Assembly (NCBI GenBank): GCA_017548545.1
Contig: JAFYZW010000143.1
Span: 1 to 64,000 of the forward strand
DNA: 64,000 bases
Direction: 5' to 3'
From: Bacteroidales bacterium
GTDB lineage: Bacteria > Bacteroidota > Bacteroidia > Bacteroidales > UBA3663
Position 1 is the stretch's first letter. Each line of letters starts with the position of its first letter. Position numbers and translations under genes: made by a program. The notes under the pieces are model-generated. The model was not told where the DNA came from and made no database searches. It was given only the letters and a program-made list of their open reading frames with translations. Of this stretch, positions 26,089 to 34,143 are shown one piece after another.

Positions 26089-27633
26089 ATGAACGCAACA
26101 TTGGTATTGGGCGTCATCGTCCTTTACTTCCTAATGGTTTTCGGTGTGAGCTGGTGGACCACGCGTCGGCGTGACCGCGACACTGAAACCTTCTATCGCG
26201 GCGATCGCAAGAGTCCCTGGTGGGTGGTAGCCATCGCTATGATCGGCACATCCATCTCGGGTGTGACCTACGTGAGTGTGCCCGGCATGGTCGAGGCTAA
26301 GCAGATGAGCTACATTCAGATGGTCATCGGCTTTGTCTGTGGTTACTTTGCCGTGGCCTACATCCTGCTCCCCCTTTACTATCGCCTCGGACTCTCGAGC
26401 ATATACGTGTATCTCGAACAACGATACGGGCGGTTCGCCCACAAGACAGGAGCCTCGTTCTTCCTCTTGAGCAAGTATCTGGGTTGCGCTGTCAGGATGT
26501 ATCTCACTGCAGTGGTTCTGCAACTCGTCCTCTTTGATCAACTGGGTGTGCCCTTTGGCCTCTCGGTAGCATGCATCATGCTCATCGTCTGGATCTATTC
26601 GTTCCGTGGTGGCGTAAAGACACTGGTATGGACCGACCTTCTGCAGACACTCTGCCTACTGTCCGCCATGATAGGATTCGTGATTTGCATCAGTTCAGCG
26701 ATGGGTCTTGATTTCTCGGGACTGTATAGCACCATCACCGAAAGTCCGATGTCAAGGGTATGGTTCTTCGATGATGCGAATGACACACGCTACTTCTGGA
26801 AGCAGTTCCTCGGCGGTATGTTCACCACCATCGCCATGACAGGTCTTGACCAGGACATGATGCAGAAGAACCTTTCCTGCAAATCACTGAAGGAAGCGCA
26901 GAAGAACATGGTCTCCTACGGCTTCGGCTTCCTCCCCGTCAACATCATCTTCCTTTCTCTAGGTATATTATTATATATGTACGCGCGAGAAGTGGGTGTC
27001 GATCGGACCGGTGACGAGCTCTTCCCCTACCTTGCTACAGGCATCAATCCTACGACGGGCCAGCCCTTCCTGCCCCTCATCGTGAGTGTGCTCTTTGTAC
27101 TGGGTCTCGTAGCAGCCGCTTTCTCGTCGGCAGGATCGGCGGTTACCGCTCTGACGACAGCCATCATGGTCGATTTTCTGCGCAAAGCGCCCAGTGAGGA
27201 GGGAGAGGAAGGTTCGAGAGGTTTGAAGAGTTCGAGGAGTTTGAAAGGTTCGAAAGGTGTGAGGAGCTCGATAGAGGGCCAGAGGTTCTGGGTGCACATC
27301 ATCAACTCCATCATGATGGGATTCATGATCTACCTTTTCCATCTGTTGGCTTCCGGTTCAGTCATTAACGCAGTCTATGTCGTAGCATCCTACACATACG
27401 GTCCACTCATCGGCCTTTTCTTCTTCGGCATGTTCACGAAGTGTAAGGTGAAAGATGGATGGTGGATACCAGCCATCTGTATTGCCTCGCCGCTTCTCTG
27501 CTTTTTCCTCGACCAGCATTCAGAAGCATGGTTCAATGGATATAAGATCGGCTACGAGATGCTGCTAATCAATGGTGCGCTCACAGCCCTCGGACTCTTT
27601 CTCGCTTCTCTCCACTTCCGCAAGAGCAGTTAA
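26089..27633 (+). CDS. Sodium:solute symporter (SSS family)
   Basis: 514 residues with about 13 membrane segments. SSS features include YRGDRKSPWWVVAIAMIGTS, SGVTYVSVPGMVEAKQMSY and FTTIAMTGLDQDMMQKNLSC. It probably takes up a sugar or related solute with sodium; pairing with the GH43 gene 12 bp upstream suggests a pentose or short oligosaccharide. Residues about 370-396 (EEGEEGSRGLKSSRSLKGSK and following) form a cytoplasmic-loop insert encoded by a low-complexity repeat at 27196-27272, described separately. Codon use there is purine-only and unlike the rest of the gene. Confidence 0.9.
   Translation: MNATLVLGVIVLYFLMVFGVSWWTTRRRDRDTETFYRGDRKSPWWVVAIAMIGTSISGVTYVSVPGMVEAKQMSYIQMVIGFVCGYFAVAYILLPLYYRLGLSSIYVYLEQRYGRFAHKTGASFFLLSKYLGCAVRMYLTAVVLQLVLFDQLGVPFGLSVACIMLIVWIYSFRGGVKTLVWTDLLQTLCLLSAMIGFVICISSAMGLDFSGLYSTITESPMSRVWFFDDANDTRYFWKQFLGGMFTTIAMTGLDQDMMQKNLSCKSLKEAQKNMVSYGFGFLPVNIIFLSLGILLYMYAREVGVDRTGDELFPYLATGINPTTGQPFLPLIVSVLFVLGLVAAAFSSAGSAVTALTTAIMVDFLRKAPSEEGEEGSRGLKSSRSLKGSKGVRSSIEGQRFWVHIINSIMMGFMIYLFHLLASGSVINAVYVVASYTYGPLIGLFFFGMFTKCKVKDGWWIPAICIASPLLCFFLDQHSEAWFNGYKIGYEMLLINGALTALGLFLASLHFRKSS
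27196..27272. repeat. Purine-rich micro-repeat inside the symporter gene
   Basis: Seven or so imperfect copies of GGTTCGAGA / GAGTTCGAGGAGTTTGAAA run in frame through the symporter. Related blocks occur at 15243-15272, 16636-16668 and 57688-57725. Confidence 0.8.
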
Positions 27634-27663
27634 TTGTTATTTGTAATGGAATAATAAAAAAGC

Positions 27664-27693
27664 AACGACCTTACTTTCTCAAGCGAGGTCGTT
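27664..27693 (-). terminator. Terminator after tRNA-Thr
   Basis: AACGACCT pairs perfectly with AGGTCGTT; on the minus strand the hairpin is followed by GCTTTTTTATT. It may also end symporter transcription from the other side. Confidence 0.75.
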
Positions 27694-27734
27694 TGTCGTT
27701 GTGATTTACCATTAAATCCCTTTTATATTATGGG

Positions 27735-27807
<73 letters not shown>

Positions 27808-27829
27808 AAAAATTGCTCAAAAGCGGGTG

Positions 27830-27861
27830 CAAAGATAGCGTATTTTCGTTATATCTCCAAA
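27830..27861 (-). promoter_or_regulatory. Promoter of tRNA-Thr
   Basis: Minus-strand TTTG (27858-27861) and TATCTTTG (27830-27837), spacer 20 bp, ending 23 bp before the mature tRNA. Confidence 0.75.
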
Positions 27862-27909
27862 TTTTTTAGAAAGAATTTGTTATTACAGAAGCAAATTCTG
27901 CCATTTAGC

Positions 27910-28974
27910 CTAGAAATAGACATCGAAATCGAGCAAAATAGGTAGGTGATCACTATATCCTCCCTCATATTGATAGCCATAATAGCTTCGCGCTGGGCGA
28001 TGTCCCAGATGACTGGTATCCTCGGTGAGCATAAACGGGAGGTGGAAGACGCGTGGGTTGGAGAAGGTGACTGAGGGCGAAGACTTCTCGTTGACGACAA
28101 ACTGGTCCAAGAATCCCCACTCACCCTGAAACTTGTGGCTGCCGTATGCCGAGGGATGATGCTTCAAAGACTTTTGCAACGGTATCATAAGGTTTACGTA
28201 ATCCTTGCCCCACCATGCGTTGGACTTGCGAGCATGGTCGTTCATATCACCCATGATGACAATGATGGGATGCTGGCGGCAAAGGCGAACGCTATCGGCC
28301 ACATGCATCACCGTGCGATGTGCCACATTGCGGGCCGATTCCGACTGCTTTGCGCCACCCAATCGGCTAGGCAAATGGCAGACGATGACATCGAGCGTGT
28401 CGCCACTCACTACACGGCCTGCAGCATGAAGTACATCGCGCGTCGGACGATTGCCCTCGGGCAACGTGATGCGATGGAAGTCGGCATGGAGCAACTTGAA
28501 ATCGGTGGGCTGATAGAGCAAGGCCGTCTGGATACCTCGCACATCGGGTCCGTCGCTTATGATGTAGTTGTAATGCAAATTCCAAAGGGGAGTACTATGT
28601 GTCCAATAGTGCATCACACTGTCGCCTTCAATCTCGGCCAAACCTACAAGCATCGGAGCTATGCCGTCGCCGGCTGCAACAATGACGCGCGACAACTGCA
28701 GCAACTTCTGACGCAGACGCGAGTGTGTCCAATGACGGATACCTTCAGGTGTGAACTCGTCGTCCTGATGAAGCGAATCATCGGAAGGCCAGAAGGCATT
28801 CTCAACGTTCCAGAACATGATATGCTGTTGCTGGACATGCACACTGTCGGGGAGCCTCTCCCCCGTCCTCTCCACTAGGGAGGACACAACCCCTTCACCA
28901 ATTCTTCCCTGTAGGGAGGGAAAGGTAAAGAGCAAAAAAAGTGTCGAGAAGATGAAGAATCTTTTTATCCACAT
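27910..28974 (-). CDS. Secreted endonuclease/exonuclease/phosphatase-family protein
   Basis: 354 residues from the ATG at 28974, chosen because a signal peptide starts there (MWIKRFFIFSTLFLLFTF). The EEP fold is shown by IMFWNVENAFWP, VGLAEIEGDSVMHYW, IVCHLPSRLGGAKQSE, VIMGDMNDHARKSNAW and the terminal GGYSDHLPILLDFD, giving the metal-binding Glu, the catalytic Asp/Asn pair and the final Asp-His. It probably cleaves a phosphodiester or phosphomonoester outside the cytoplasm; substrate unknown. Residues 19-46 (PSLQGRIGEGVVSSLVERTG and following) are encoded by a dispersed GC-rich repeat inserted right after the signal sequence. Whether the secreted product is functional is uncertain. Confidence 0.83.
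   Translation of the reverse strand: MWIKRFFIFSTLFLLFTFPSLQGRIGEGVVSSLVERTGERLPDSVHVQQQHIMFWNVENAFWPSDDSLHQDDEFTPEGIRHWTHSRLRQKLLQLSRVIVAAGDGIAPMLVGLAEIEGDSVMHYWTHSTPLWNLHYNYIISDGPDVRGIQTALLYQPTDFKLLHADFHRITLPEGNRPTRDVLHAAGRVVSGDTLDVIVCHLPSRLGGAKQSESARNVAHRTVMHVADSVRLCRQHPIIVIMGDMNDHARKSNAWWGKDYVNLMIPLQKSLKHHPSAYGSHKFQGEWGFLDQFVVNEKSSPSVTFSNPRVFHLPFMLTEDTSHLGHRPARSYYGYQYEGGYSDHLPILLDFDVYF
28845..28922. repeat. Dispersed GC-rich repeat inserted near the start of the EEP gene
   Basis: Contains CTCCACTAGGGAGG and CCCTGTAGGGAGGG palindromic blocks separated by a TTCACCAA spacer. The style (short dyads around TAGGGAGG) matches intergenic repeats I know from Prevotella-like genomes; here it is translated in frame. 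Confidence 0.6.
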
Positions 28975-29033
28975 AGGGGGGTCCTCTATATTTTCGATTC
29001 GAAGAATAAGTATCGACCTGAAGATTGAAAAAA

Positions 29034-29061
29034 ACCGGACCATCCCAAAAGATGATCCGGT
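29034..29061 (-). terminator. Terminator of rpsP
   Basis: ACCGGACCATC pairs with GATGATCCGGT (one mismatch) around a CCAAAA loop, followed on the minus strand by seven T residues. Confidence 0.88.
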
Positions 29062-29081
29062 GTGCCTTTATCGAAACTCAA

Positions 29082-29627
29082 TTAAGCCTCGGCAGGGGCA
29101 TCAGTGGCAGCAGCAGCCTCAACGGCAGCGGCGGCCTCAGCAGCAGCGGCAGCAGCCTTAGCAGCGACCTCAGCCTTCTTGGCAGCCAATGCTTCAGCCT
29201 TGGCATTCTTCACTGCAACCTCAGCGTTGGCAACTTCCTTCTCTTTCTTGGCAGCTTCGGCAGCAAGACCAGAGATCTTAGTAGTGATCTTAGCCTCCTT
29301 GGCCTTCATCCAAGCGTCAAACTTGGCTTTTGCCTGCTCTTCGGTGAGAGCGCCCTTCTTCACACCAACATTGAGGTGCTTCATCAGAAGGACTCCCTTG
29401 TAGGAAAGAATACGACCAGCGGTGAGCGTGGGCTGTGCACCAGTCTCTACCCAATAAAGGGCGCGTTCGAAATTGAGTTGAATAGTAGCAGGGTTAGTGT
29501 TGGGATTGTAAGTACCGATCTTCTCAATATACTTACCATCACGTGGCGCTCTGCTATCTGCGACTACGATGCTATATACAGCGTAGTCCTTGTGACCATG
29601 TCGTGCAAGACGGATCTTTGTAGCCAT
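29082..29627 (-). CDS. rpsP: 30S ribosomal protein S16 with Ala/Lys-rich C-terminal extension
   Basis: 181 residues. The first 80 or so are canonical S16 ([51 protein letters not shown]). The rest is an extension: a linker (about 85-125), then a helical region of Ala, Lys and Glu that ends almost purely in Ala ([20 protein letters not shown]). Typical S16 is 80-90 residues; extended forms occur in Bacteroidota. The extension is probably solvent-exposed on the 30S subunit or in late assembly. A leader hairpin sits upstream. Confidence 0.95.
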   Translation of the reverse strand: MATKIRLARHGHKDYAVYSIVVADSRAPRDGKYIEKIGTYNPNTNPATIQLNFERALYWVETGAQPTLTAGRILSYKGVLLMKHLNVGVKKGALTEEQAKAKFDAWMKAKEAKITTKISGLAAEAAKKEKEVANAEVAVKNAKAEALAAKKAEVAAKAAAAAAEAAAAVEAAAATDAPAEA

Positions 29628-29672
29628 TTCGCAAATTGAATTAAAGATGTTAATACTAATGCAATCCTTGGC

Positions 29673-29698
29673 GGGAGTGGTGACACGTCACGTTCCCC
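29673..29698 (-). promoter_or_regulatory. Leader hairpin upstream of rpsP
   Basis: A dyad centred on GTGACACGTCAC with flanking GGGA/TCCC arms lies between the promoter and the rpsP start codon. It would fold in the 5' leader RNA. Ribosomal protein genes often have such regulatory leaders; binding by S16 is only a possibility. Confidence 0.4.
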
Positions 29699-29711
29699 GG
29701 TTTTGCGGGCA

Positions 29712-29719
29712 CAAAGATA
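29712..29719 (-). promoter_or_regulatory. -7 promoter element for rpsP
   Basis: Minus-strand TATCTTTG about 85 bp upstream of the start codon; the -33 region is T-rich without an exact TTTG. Confidence 0.6.
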
Positions 29720-29903
29720 ACGCAAATCTTTGAAATAAAAAAATATTCGTGATGAAAAATGCTTGTTTCGTTGATTTTTCCTATAATGTCGAATAAACTT
29801 CTCGGTTTTTGCCACGTCAAAAAAACAAACTCATTCAGTTTACAATTAAGAAATAATATTTTTCGAACAATAATTTACAAATCAATCTTAACAAATTTCA
29901 AGT

Positions 29904-30410
29904 ATGAAAAGAATTCTTTTGGCAGCAATCTGCTGCATGACAATCGGTATGGGAAGTGTTATGGCACAGGATCAGTCCCACGGCAGGGGGATGCGAGGTC
30001 AAGGTCGTCAGCAGATGTTCCAACTGGCCGACACCGCCATCACCAACCACATGAACCTCACTGCCGACCAGCAGGTTCAGATTGCCCAACTCAACGAGAG
30101 TTTCCAGGAACAAATGAAGGCAGGCGGCGAAAGAGGGAAACGTCTCGACAAGGAGACCCGCCAAGCGCAACGTGCGCAGATCGAAGCAAAACGTACCGAG
30201 GCACGCAAGCAGCTCCGAGCCATCCTCGGCACCGAACTCTACATCGAGTATCTGGAGAAAGCACTTGATCGTCGTCCAATGATGATGATGGGCGGTATGC
30301 GTCCCGACGGACAAAATATGCCGCGCTCCCGCGGTATGCGTCCTGACGGCGTAGGCAATGCCTTCGGAGGCGGCGGCTTCGGTGGCGGTTTTGGTGAAGG
30401 AGAATTCTAA
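29904..30410 (+). CDS. Secreted Met/Gly-rich protein with a Spy-like helical region
   Basis: 168 residues. Signal peptide ends at SVMAQDQ. The middle is helical and charged with a pattern like LTADQQVQIAQLNESFQEQM and RAQIEAKRTEARKQLRAILG, similar to small periplasmic LTxxQ/Spy-type proteins that buffer unfolded proteins or metals. The C-terminus has MMMMGGMRPDGQNMPRSRGM, with MRPDG repeated twice, and a Gly/Phe tail. I infer a periplasmic chaperone-like role; the Met-rich part could bind metal. It has its own terminator, but no clear promoter box is visible. Confidence 0.7.
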   Translation: MKRILLAAICCMTIGMGSVMAQDQSHGRGMRGQGRQQMFQLADTAITNHMNLTADQQVQIAQLNESFQEQMKAGGERGKRLDKETRQAQRAQIEAKRTEARKQLRAILGTELYIEYLEKALDRRPMMMMGGMRPDGQNMPRSRGMRPDGVGNAFGGGGFGGGFGEGEF

Positions 30411-30426
30411 ACCACAATATTTGAAA

Positions 30427-30460
30427 AAACGGGAACCATATCGATGTGTGGTTCCCGTTT
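30427..30460 (+). terminator. Terminator after the Met/Gly-rich gene
   Basis: AAACGGGAACCA pairs perfectly with TGGTTCCCGTTT. It lies between converging genes and may work both ways (A-rich before, T-rich after). Confidence 0.82.
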
Positions 30461-30470
30461 CGTGTTATCC

Positions 30471-32729
30471 TCAAAGGATCTTTTTAAAGTAACTGCAGAC
30501 CTTCTTGTAGATATGCACGTTGCTATTACCTCCTGTGATGAAATGGTTACGGTTGGTATAGACCATCATGTCGAAGTCGAGATCGTTCTGCACGAAGGCC
30601 TCGGCCACCTCGTAGGTATTCTGAGGATGCACGTTGTCGTCAGCCGTGCCCGTGACGATGAGAAGCTGGCCCTTGAGGTTCTGGGCACGACTCAACACAG
30701 AGCTTTTCCGATAGCCCTCGGCATTCTGCTGGGGCGTGCGCATGAAACGCTCGGTGTAAATGGTGTCGTAGAACTTGAAGTCGGCAACAGGAGCCACCGC
30801 CACACCGGCCTTGAAGACGTCATTACCTCCGCACATAGTCATGAGCGTATTGTAACCACCGAAACTCCAACCCCAGATGCCGATGCGTTGGGCATCAACG
30901 TAGGGTAACGAAGCGGCATAGCGACCTGCTGAAAGCTGGTCCTCGGCCTCTCGCACACCCAGTTCACAATAGACCTGTCGCTCCCATTGAGCTCCTCGGC
31001 AAGCTGTGCCACGACCATCGACGGTCAAAGCCACAAATCCTTCCTGCACCAGATACATCGGGAAACCAAACTCCCAACGGTCGAGAACCTCCTGTGAGCC
31101 GGGACCACCGTATTGCTCAAGCACACAGGGGGCCTTTGCACCACCGTTGTTCGGCCGGATCACATAGCCATTGAGCTTGTCGCCTCGCTCAGTAGTCATC
31201 TGGAAAAACTCACGTTTGGGCTGACCAGCCACTTCCTGGCAAAGCGTGTTATTGTCCTCGAGGGTCTTGATGACCTTCAGGTTCTGCACAGTCTCGAGTG
31301 TGACGCGAGTGGGGGTCTCGGCGTCGCTGTAATAATGCTGCATGTAGATGAAGCCTCGGCTGAAAGCAGCGCTATGCGTGCCACGACAACCAGCGCCATC
31401 ACGCCCACCGTTGAAGAGTGGTGTCATTACGCCCTTGGCATCGATCTTATAAATACCACGGGTCAGTTCGGAAGGCACTGCCGAACCCTTTCCAACGTAG
31501 GCCAACTGGACGTATGCGCAGCGAGAAGCAGGATCGTAGCCATAGACACCGGTCAGATCGAAATTGCCTTTAGTAAGCTGACGCTGCAGCTGACCTAACA
31601 TATTATAATAATATAAGTGCCGCCAGCCCGAACGCTCACTGGCAAAGGTAAAACCATTCTCATCGAAATGGATGGCATCAAGGTCGGCTTCGGCAATATA
31701 CTGGTCGTTGGTGTCCTCAAGAATGAGCTTGGCCACACCACTACGAGGATTGACGAAATAGAGCGACAGCTTGTTCTGCAGACGGTTCATCGTCACCACG
31801 GCGAGTTTGTCCTCGGCTTTGGTGAACTGGATGCGTGGGATGTAGCCATCGGCCTCGACAGGGACATTTAGTTCGGTGAGCTTCTTCGTATAGACATCGT
31901 ACGACCACGCAGTAACCTTGGAATTCACCTCACCTGCCACGGGATACTTATATACATACTGGCCTGGATAGAGCTCATACTCTGGATATTCGGGGAACTG
32001 TCCCTTGTAAGTAGGCAACCAATACTCCTTGACCTCCGACTCATCCCACTTCAGGAAGCAGAAGGCCTTGGAATCGGGACTCCATGCAATGGCTCTGTCC
32101 ATCGAGAACTCCTCCTCATAGACCCAGTCAGGCACTCCGTTGATGATTTTGTTACGCAGGCCATCGTCGGTCACCTGACGCTCGGCAAGGTCAATGCCTG
32201 CCGACATCACTCGAACATAGAACAAGTTATTATCGCGCATGAAGACAAGCTGACGACCATCGGGAGCCATCGTAACGGCCTGCACCTTGCCTTCGGTCAA
32301 CCGCTTGAAGGCCTGACGACGAACCCCTCCTGCCTCGATGACAAAATAGAAATAGTCGGCCTTATAGCTTCGACGATAGATCGACTCGCGGTTGCTCCAG
32401 ACAAGAAGACGTTCCTCGTCCTGCGAGAGCTCATACCCGGAAAGCTTGAGGTTGCTCACGTCGAGACCCTCCTCTGGTTTCACCTTGTTGAGATTGAGCA
32501 ATGTATCGACCGCCTGGCCATTACTATATTGGTATTTGACGATAGCACGGCCGTCGGCGGTGATAGCTGTGTAGTGTTTGCCGTCGGCGGTGCTGCGGAA
32601 AGCAGGCACACTCTTTCCACGATAATGACCGCCACGGATGGCCTCTACCGAGATGGGGTCAGCAGCATAGGCGACGGTCGAAATGACCATCGCAACCATG
32701 CAGGAAAGTAATAAATAAAATTTGTTCAT
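30471..32729 (-). CDS. Dipeptidyl-peptidase IV-like serine peptidase (S9 family)
   Basis: 752 residues from the ATG at 32729, which begins a signal peptide (LLLSCMVAMVISTVAYA). An eight-bladed-propeller DPPIV_N domain (about 60-480) is followed by an alpha/beta hydrolase domain with catalytic Ser in GIWGWSFGGYNTLM, Asp in TADDNVHPQNT and His in NRNHFITGGN. It is expected to remove Xaa-Pro dipeptides in the periplasm. The gene begins one base after the nspC stop codon, so the two are co-transcribed, although no functional link to polyamines is obvious. Confidence 0.93.
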   Translation of the reverse strand: MNKFYLLLSCMVAMVISTVAYAADPISVEAIRGGHYRGKSVPAFRSTADGKHYTAITADGRAIVKYQYSNGQAVDTLLNLNKVKPEEGLDVSNLKLSGYELSQDEERLLVWSNRESIYRRSYKADYFYFVIEAGGVRRQAFKRLTEGKVQAVTMAPDGRQLVFMRDNNLFYVRVMSAGIDLAERQVTDDGLRNKIINGVPDWVYEEEFSMDRAIAWSPDSKAFCFLKWDESEVKEYWLPTYKGQFPEYPEYELYPGQYVYKYPVAGEVNSKVTAWSYDVYTKKLTELNVPVEADGYIPRIQFTKAEDKLAVVTMNRLQNKLSLYFVNPRSGVAKLILEDTNDQYIAEADLDAIHFDENGFTFASERSGWRHLYYYNMLGQLQRQLTKGNFDLTGVYGYDPASRCAYVQLAYVGKGSAVPSELTRGIYKIDAKGVMTPLFNGGRDGAGCRGTHSAAFSRGFIYMQHYYSDAETPTRVTLETVQNLKVIKTLEDNNTLCQEVAGQPKREFFQMTTERGDKLNGYVIRPNNGGAKAPCVLEQYGGPGSQEVLDRWEFGFPMYLVQEGFVALTVDGRGTACRGAQWERQVYCELGVREAEDQLSAGRYAASLPYVDAQRIGIWGWSFGGYNTLMTMCGGNDVFKAGVAVAPVADFKFYDTIYTERFMRTPQQNAEGYRKSSVLSRAQNLKGQLLIVTGTADDNVHPQNTYEVAEAFVQNDLDFDMMVYTNRNHFITGGNSNVHIYKKVCSYFKKIL

Positions 32730-32730
32730 A

Positions 32731-33948
32731 TTAATCCATTCTGTTTTTATAGTCTTCGTAGGTGAATTCGCGAAGAAGATCGATCGAAGCGTCCTCACGG
32801 AAGAGGGCGATGGCAGGGTGAGCAACGCCATTGAACGTGTGCGTCTTGACCGTCGTGTAATGGAGCATATCCTCAAAGAGGATGTATTCGCCCAACTGCA
32901 ATTCATGGTCAAAACGCCATGAGCCCAGGAAATCACCACTCAAGCAACTGTTGCCGCCTAAACGATAGATATATCCACGTCCATCGGCATCGTCAACGAT
33001 ACCATGCTTGCCCGCCATATCGTCGGCAGCCGACAACGGAAGAGATTGTGCCCCACGCACAGCCGGCTGATAAGGCATCTCTAGACAGTCGGGGGTATGA
33101 CATGCAAAGGAGATATTGAGGATAGCCGTTCGTATACCATGGTTCTCGACAACATCGACCACCTGGCTCAACAACGGTCCGGTTTGCCAAGCGAAAGCAC
33201 TACCAGGCTCGAGAATGACCTTGAGCCAAGGATAACGCCGACGCAGTCCGCGTAGCAGACCGACAAGATGACGGGTGTCGTAATCTTTGCGCGTCATCAA
33301 ATGCCCCCCACCCAGATTGAGCCACTTGATCTGTGAAAACCACCTCGAGAACTTCTCTTCAAGATGCGCCAATGTCCTTTCCAAAGTATAGGAATCGTCC
33401 TCGCAATGGCAGTGACAATGGAAACCCTCTATACCCTCGGGAAGTTTTGAAGGAAGATCTTCGGCCAAGACCCCGAACCTCGACCCGGGAGCACAAGGAT
33501 TGTAAAGGGCCGTTTCAATCTCACTGTATTCAGGATTCACCCTTATCCCACACGAAACCTTTCCCTTGGCCTGCGGATAGAAATGATCATATTGGCCCAA
33601 TGAGTTGAAGGTGATGTACCCCGAACAACGTAATATCTCAGGGAAGTTCTCATCCGTATAAGCGGGACTGTAAGTGTGGGCTGGTGATCCGAACTCTTCG
33701 AAAGCTAAACGCGCCTCCCATACCGACGAGGCCGTCGTATTAGTGATGTATTCGCGGAAGATAGGAAAGGTTTTCCACAACGCATAGGCCTTGAAGGCAA
33801 GAATGATCTCGACTTCTGCCTCGGTGGCAACATCACGAATGAGTGAAAGGTTGCGACGCAGGAGCCTCTCTTCGAGGATATAGCAGGGCGAAGGAAATCG
33901 GCTATAGTCCGACTCCTGGATATGCGATTCAATGGGATTTTGTTTCAT
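32731..33948 (-). CDS. nspC: Carboxynorspermidine/carboxyspermidine decarboxylase
   Basis: 405 residues from the ATG at 33948. Fold-III PLP decarboxylase: Lys in ILAFKAYALWKTF, glycine-rich phosphate loop LNLGGGHLMTRKDYD, CGIRVNPEYSEIETALYNPC, and active-site GFHCHCHCEDDSY plus CHTPDCLEMPYQPAVRGA. It decarboxylates carboxyspermidine to spermidine, the last step of the Bacteroidota route. It is divergent from speA, which supplies agmatine for putrescine, so the two form a polyamine locus. Confidence 0.95.
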   Translation of the reverse strand: MKQNPIESHIQESDYSRFPSPCYILEERLLRRNLSLIRDVATEAEVEIILAFKAYALWKTFPIFREYITNTTASSVWEARLAFEEFGSPAHTYSPAYTDENFPEILRCSGYITFNSLGQYDHFYPQAKGKVSCGIRVNPEYSEIETALYNPCAPGSRFGVLAEDLPSKLPEGIEGFHCHCHCEDDSYTLERTLAHLEEKFSRWFSQIKWLNLGGGHLMTRKDYDTRHLVGLLRGLRRRYPWLKVILEPGSAFAWQTGPLLSQVVDVVENHGIRTAILNISFACHTPDCLEMPYQPAVRGAQSLPLSAADDMAGKHGIVDDADGRGYIYRLGGNSCLSGDFLGSWRFDHELQLGEYILFEDMLHYTTVKTHTFNGVAHPAIALFREDASIDLLREFTYEDYKNRMD

Positions 33949-33977
33949 CTTGGGACGAAAAAAAAGTATTTCGGCGG

Positions 33978-33985
33978 CAAAGTTA
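33978..33985 (-). promoter_or_regulatory. -7 promoter element for nspC
   Basis: Minus-strand TAACTTTG 30 bp before the nspC start codon. The -33 box is not clear. Confidence 0.55.
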
Positions 33986-34047
33986 AGAAAATAATCCCAC
34001 ATTTTAAAATATTTGTCATAAAATTTCGTCATCTTCCAAAAAAAACA

Positions 34048-34055
34048 TATCTTTG
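34048..34055 (+). promoter_or_regulatory. -7 promoter element for speA
   Basis: TATCTTTG with TTTC 20 bp upstream. It leaves a leader of about 80 nt containing a second TTTGATATTTG stretch. Confidence 0.6.
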
Positions 34056-34143
34056 CACCCACAAAAATCTTTGATATTTGCATCTCCCTGCTAAAGGTTG
34101 CGGGGTTTATGTTGAATGGTAATTAGTAAAATTGTAAAATCAG

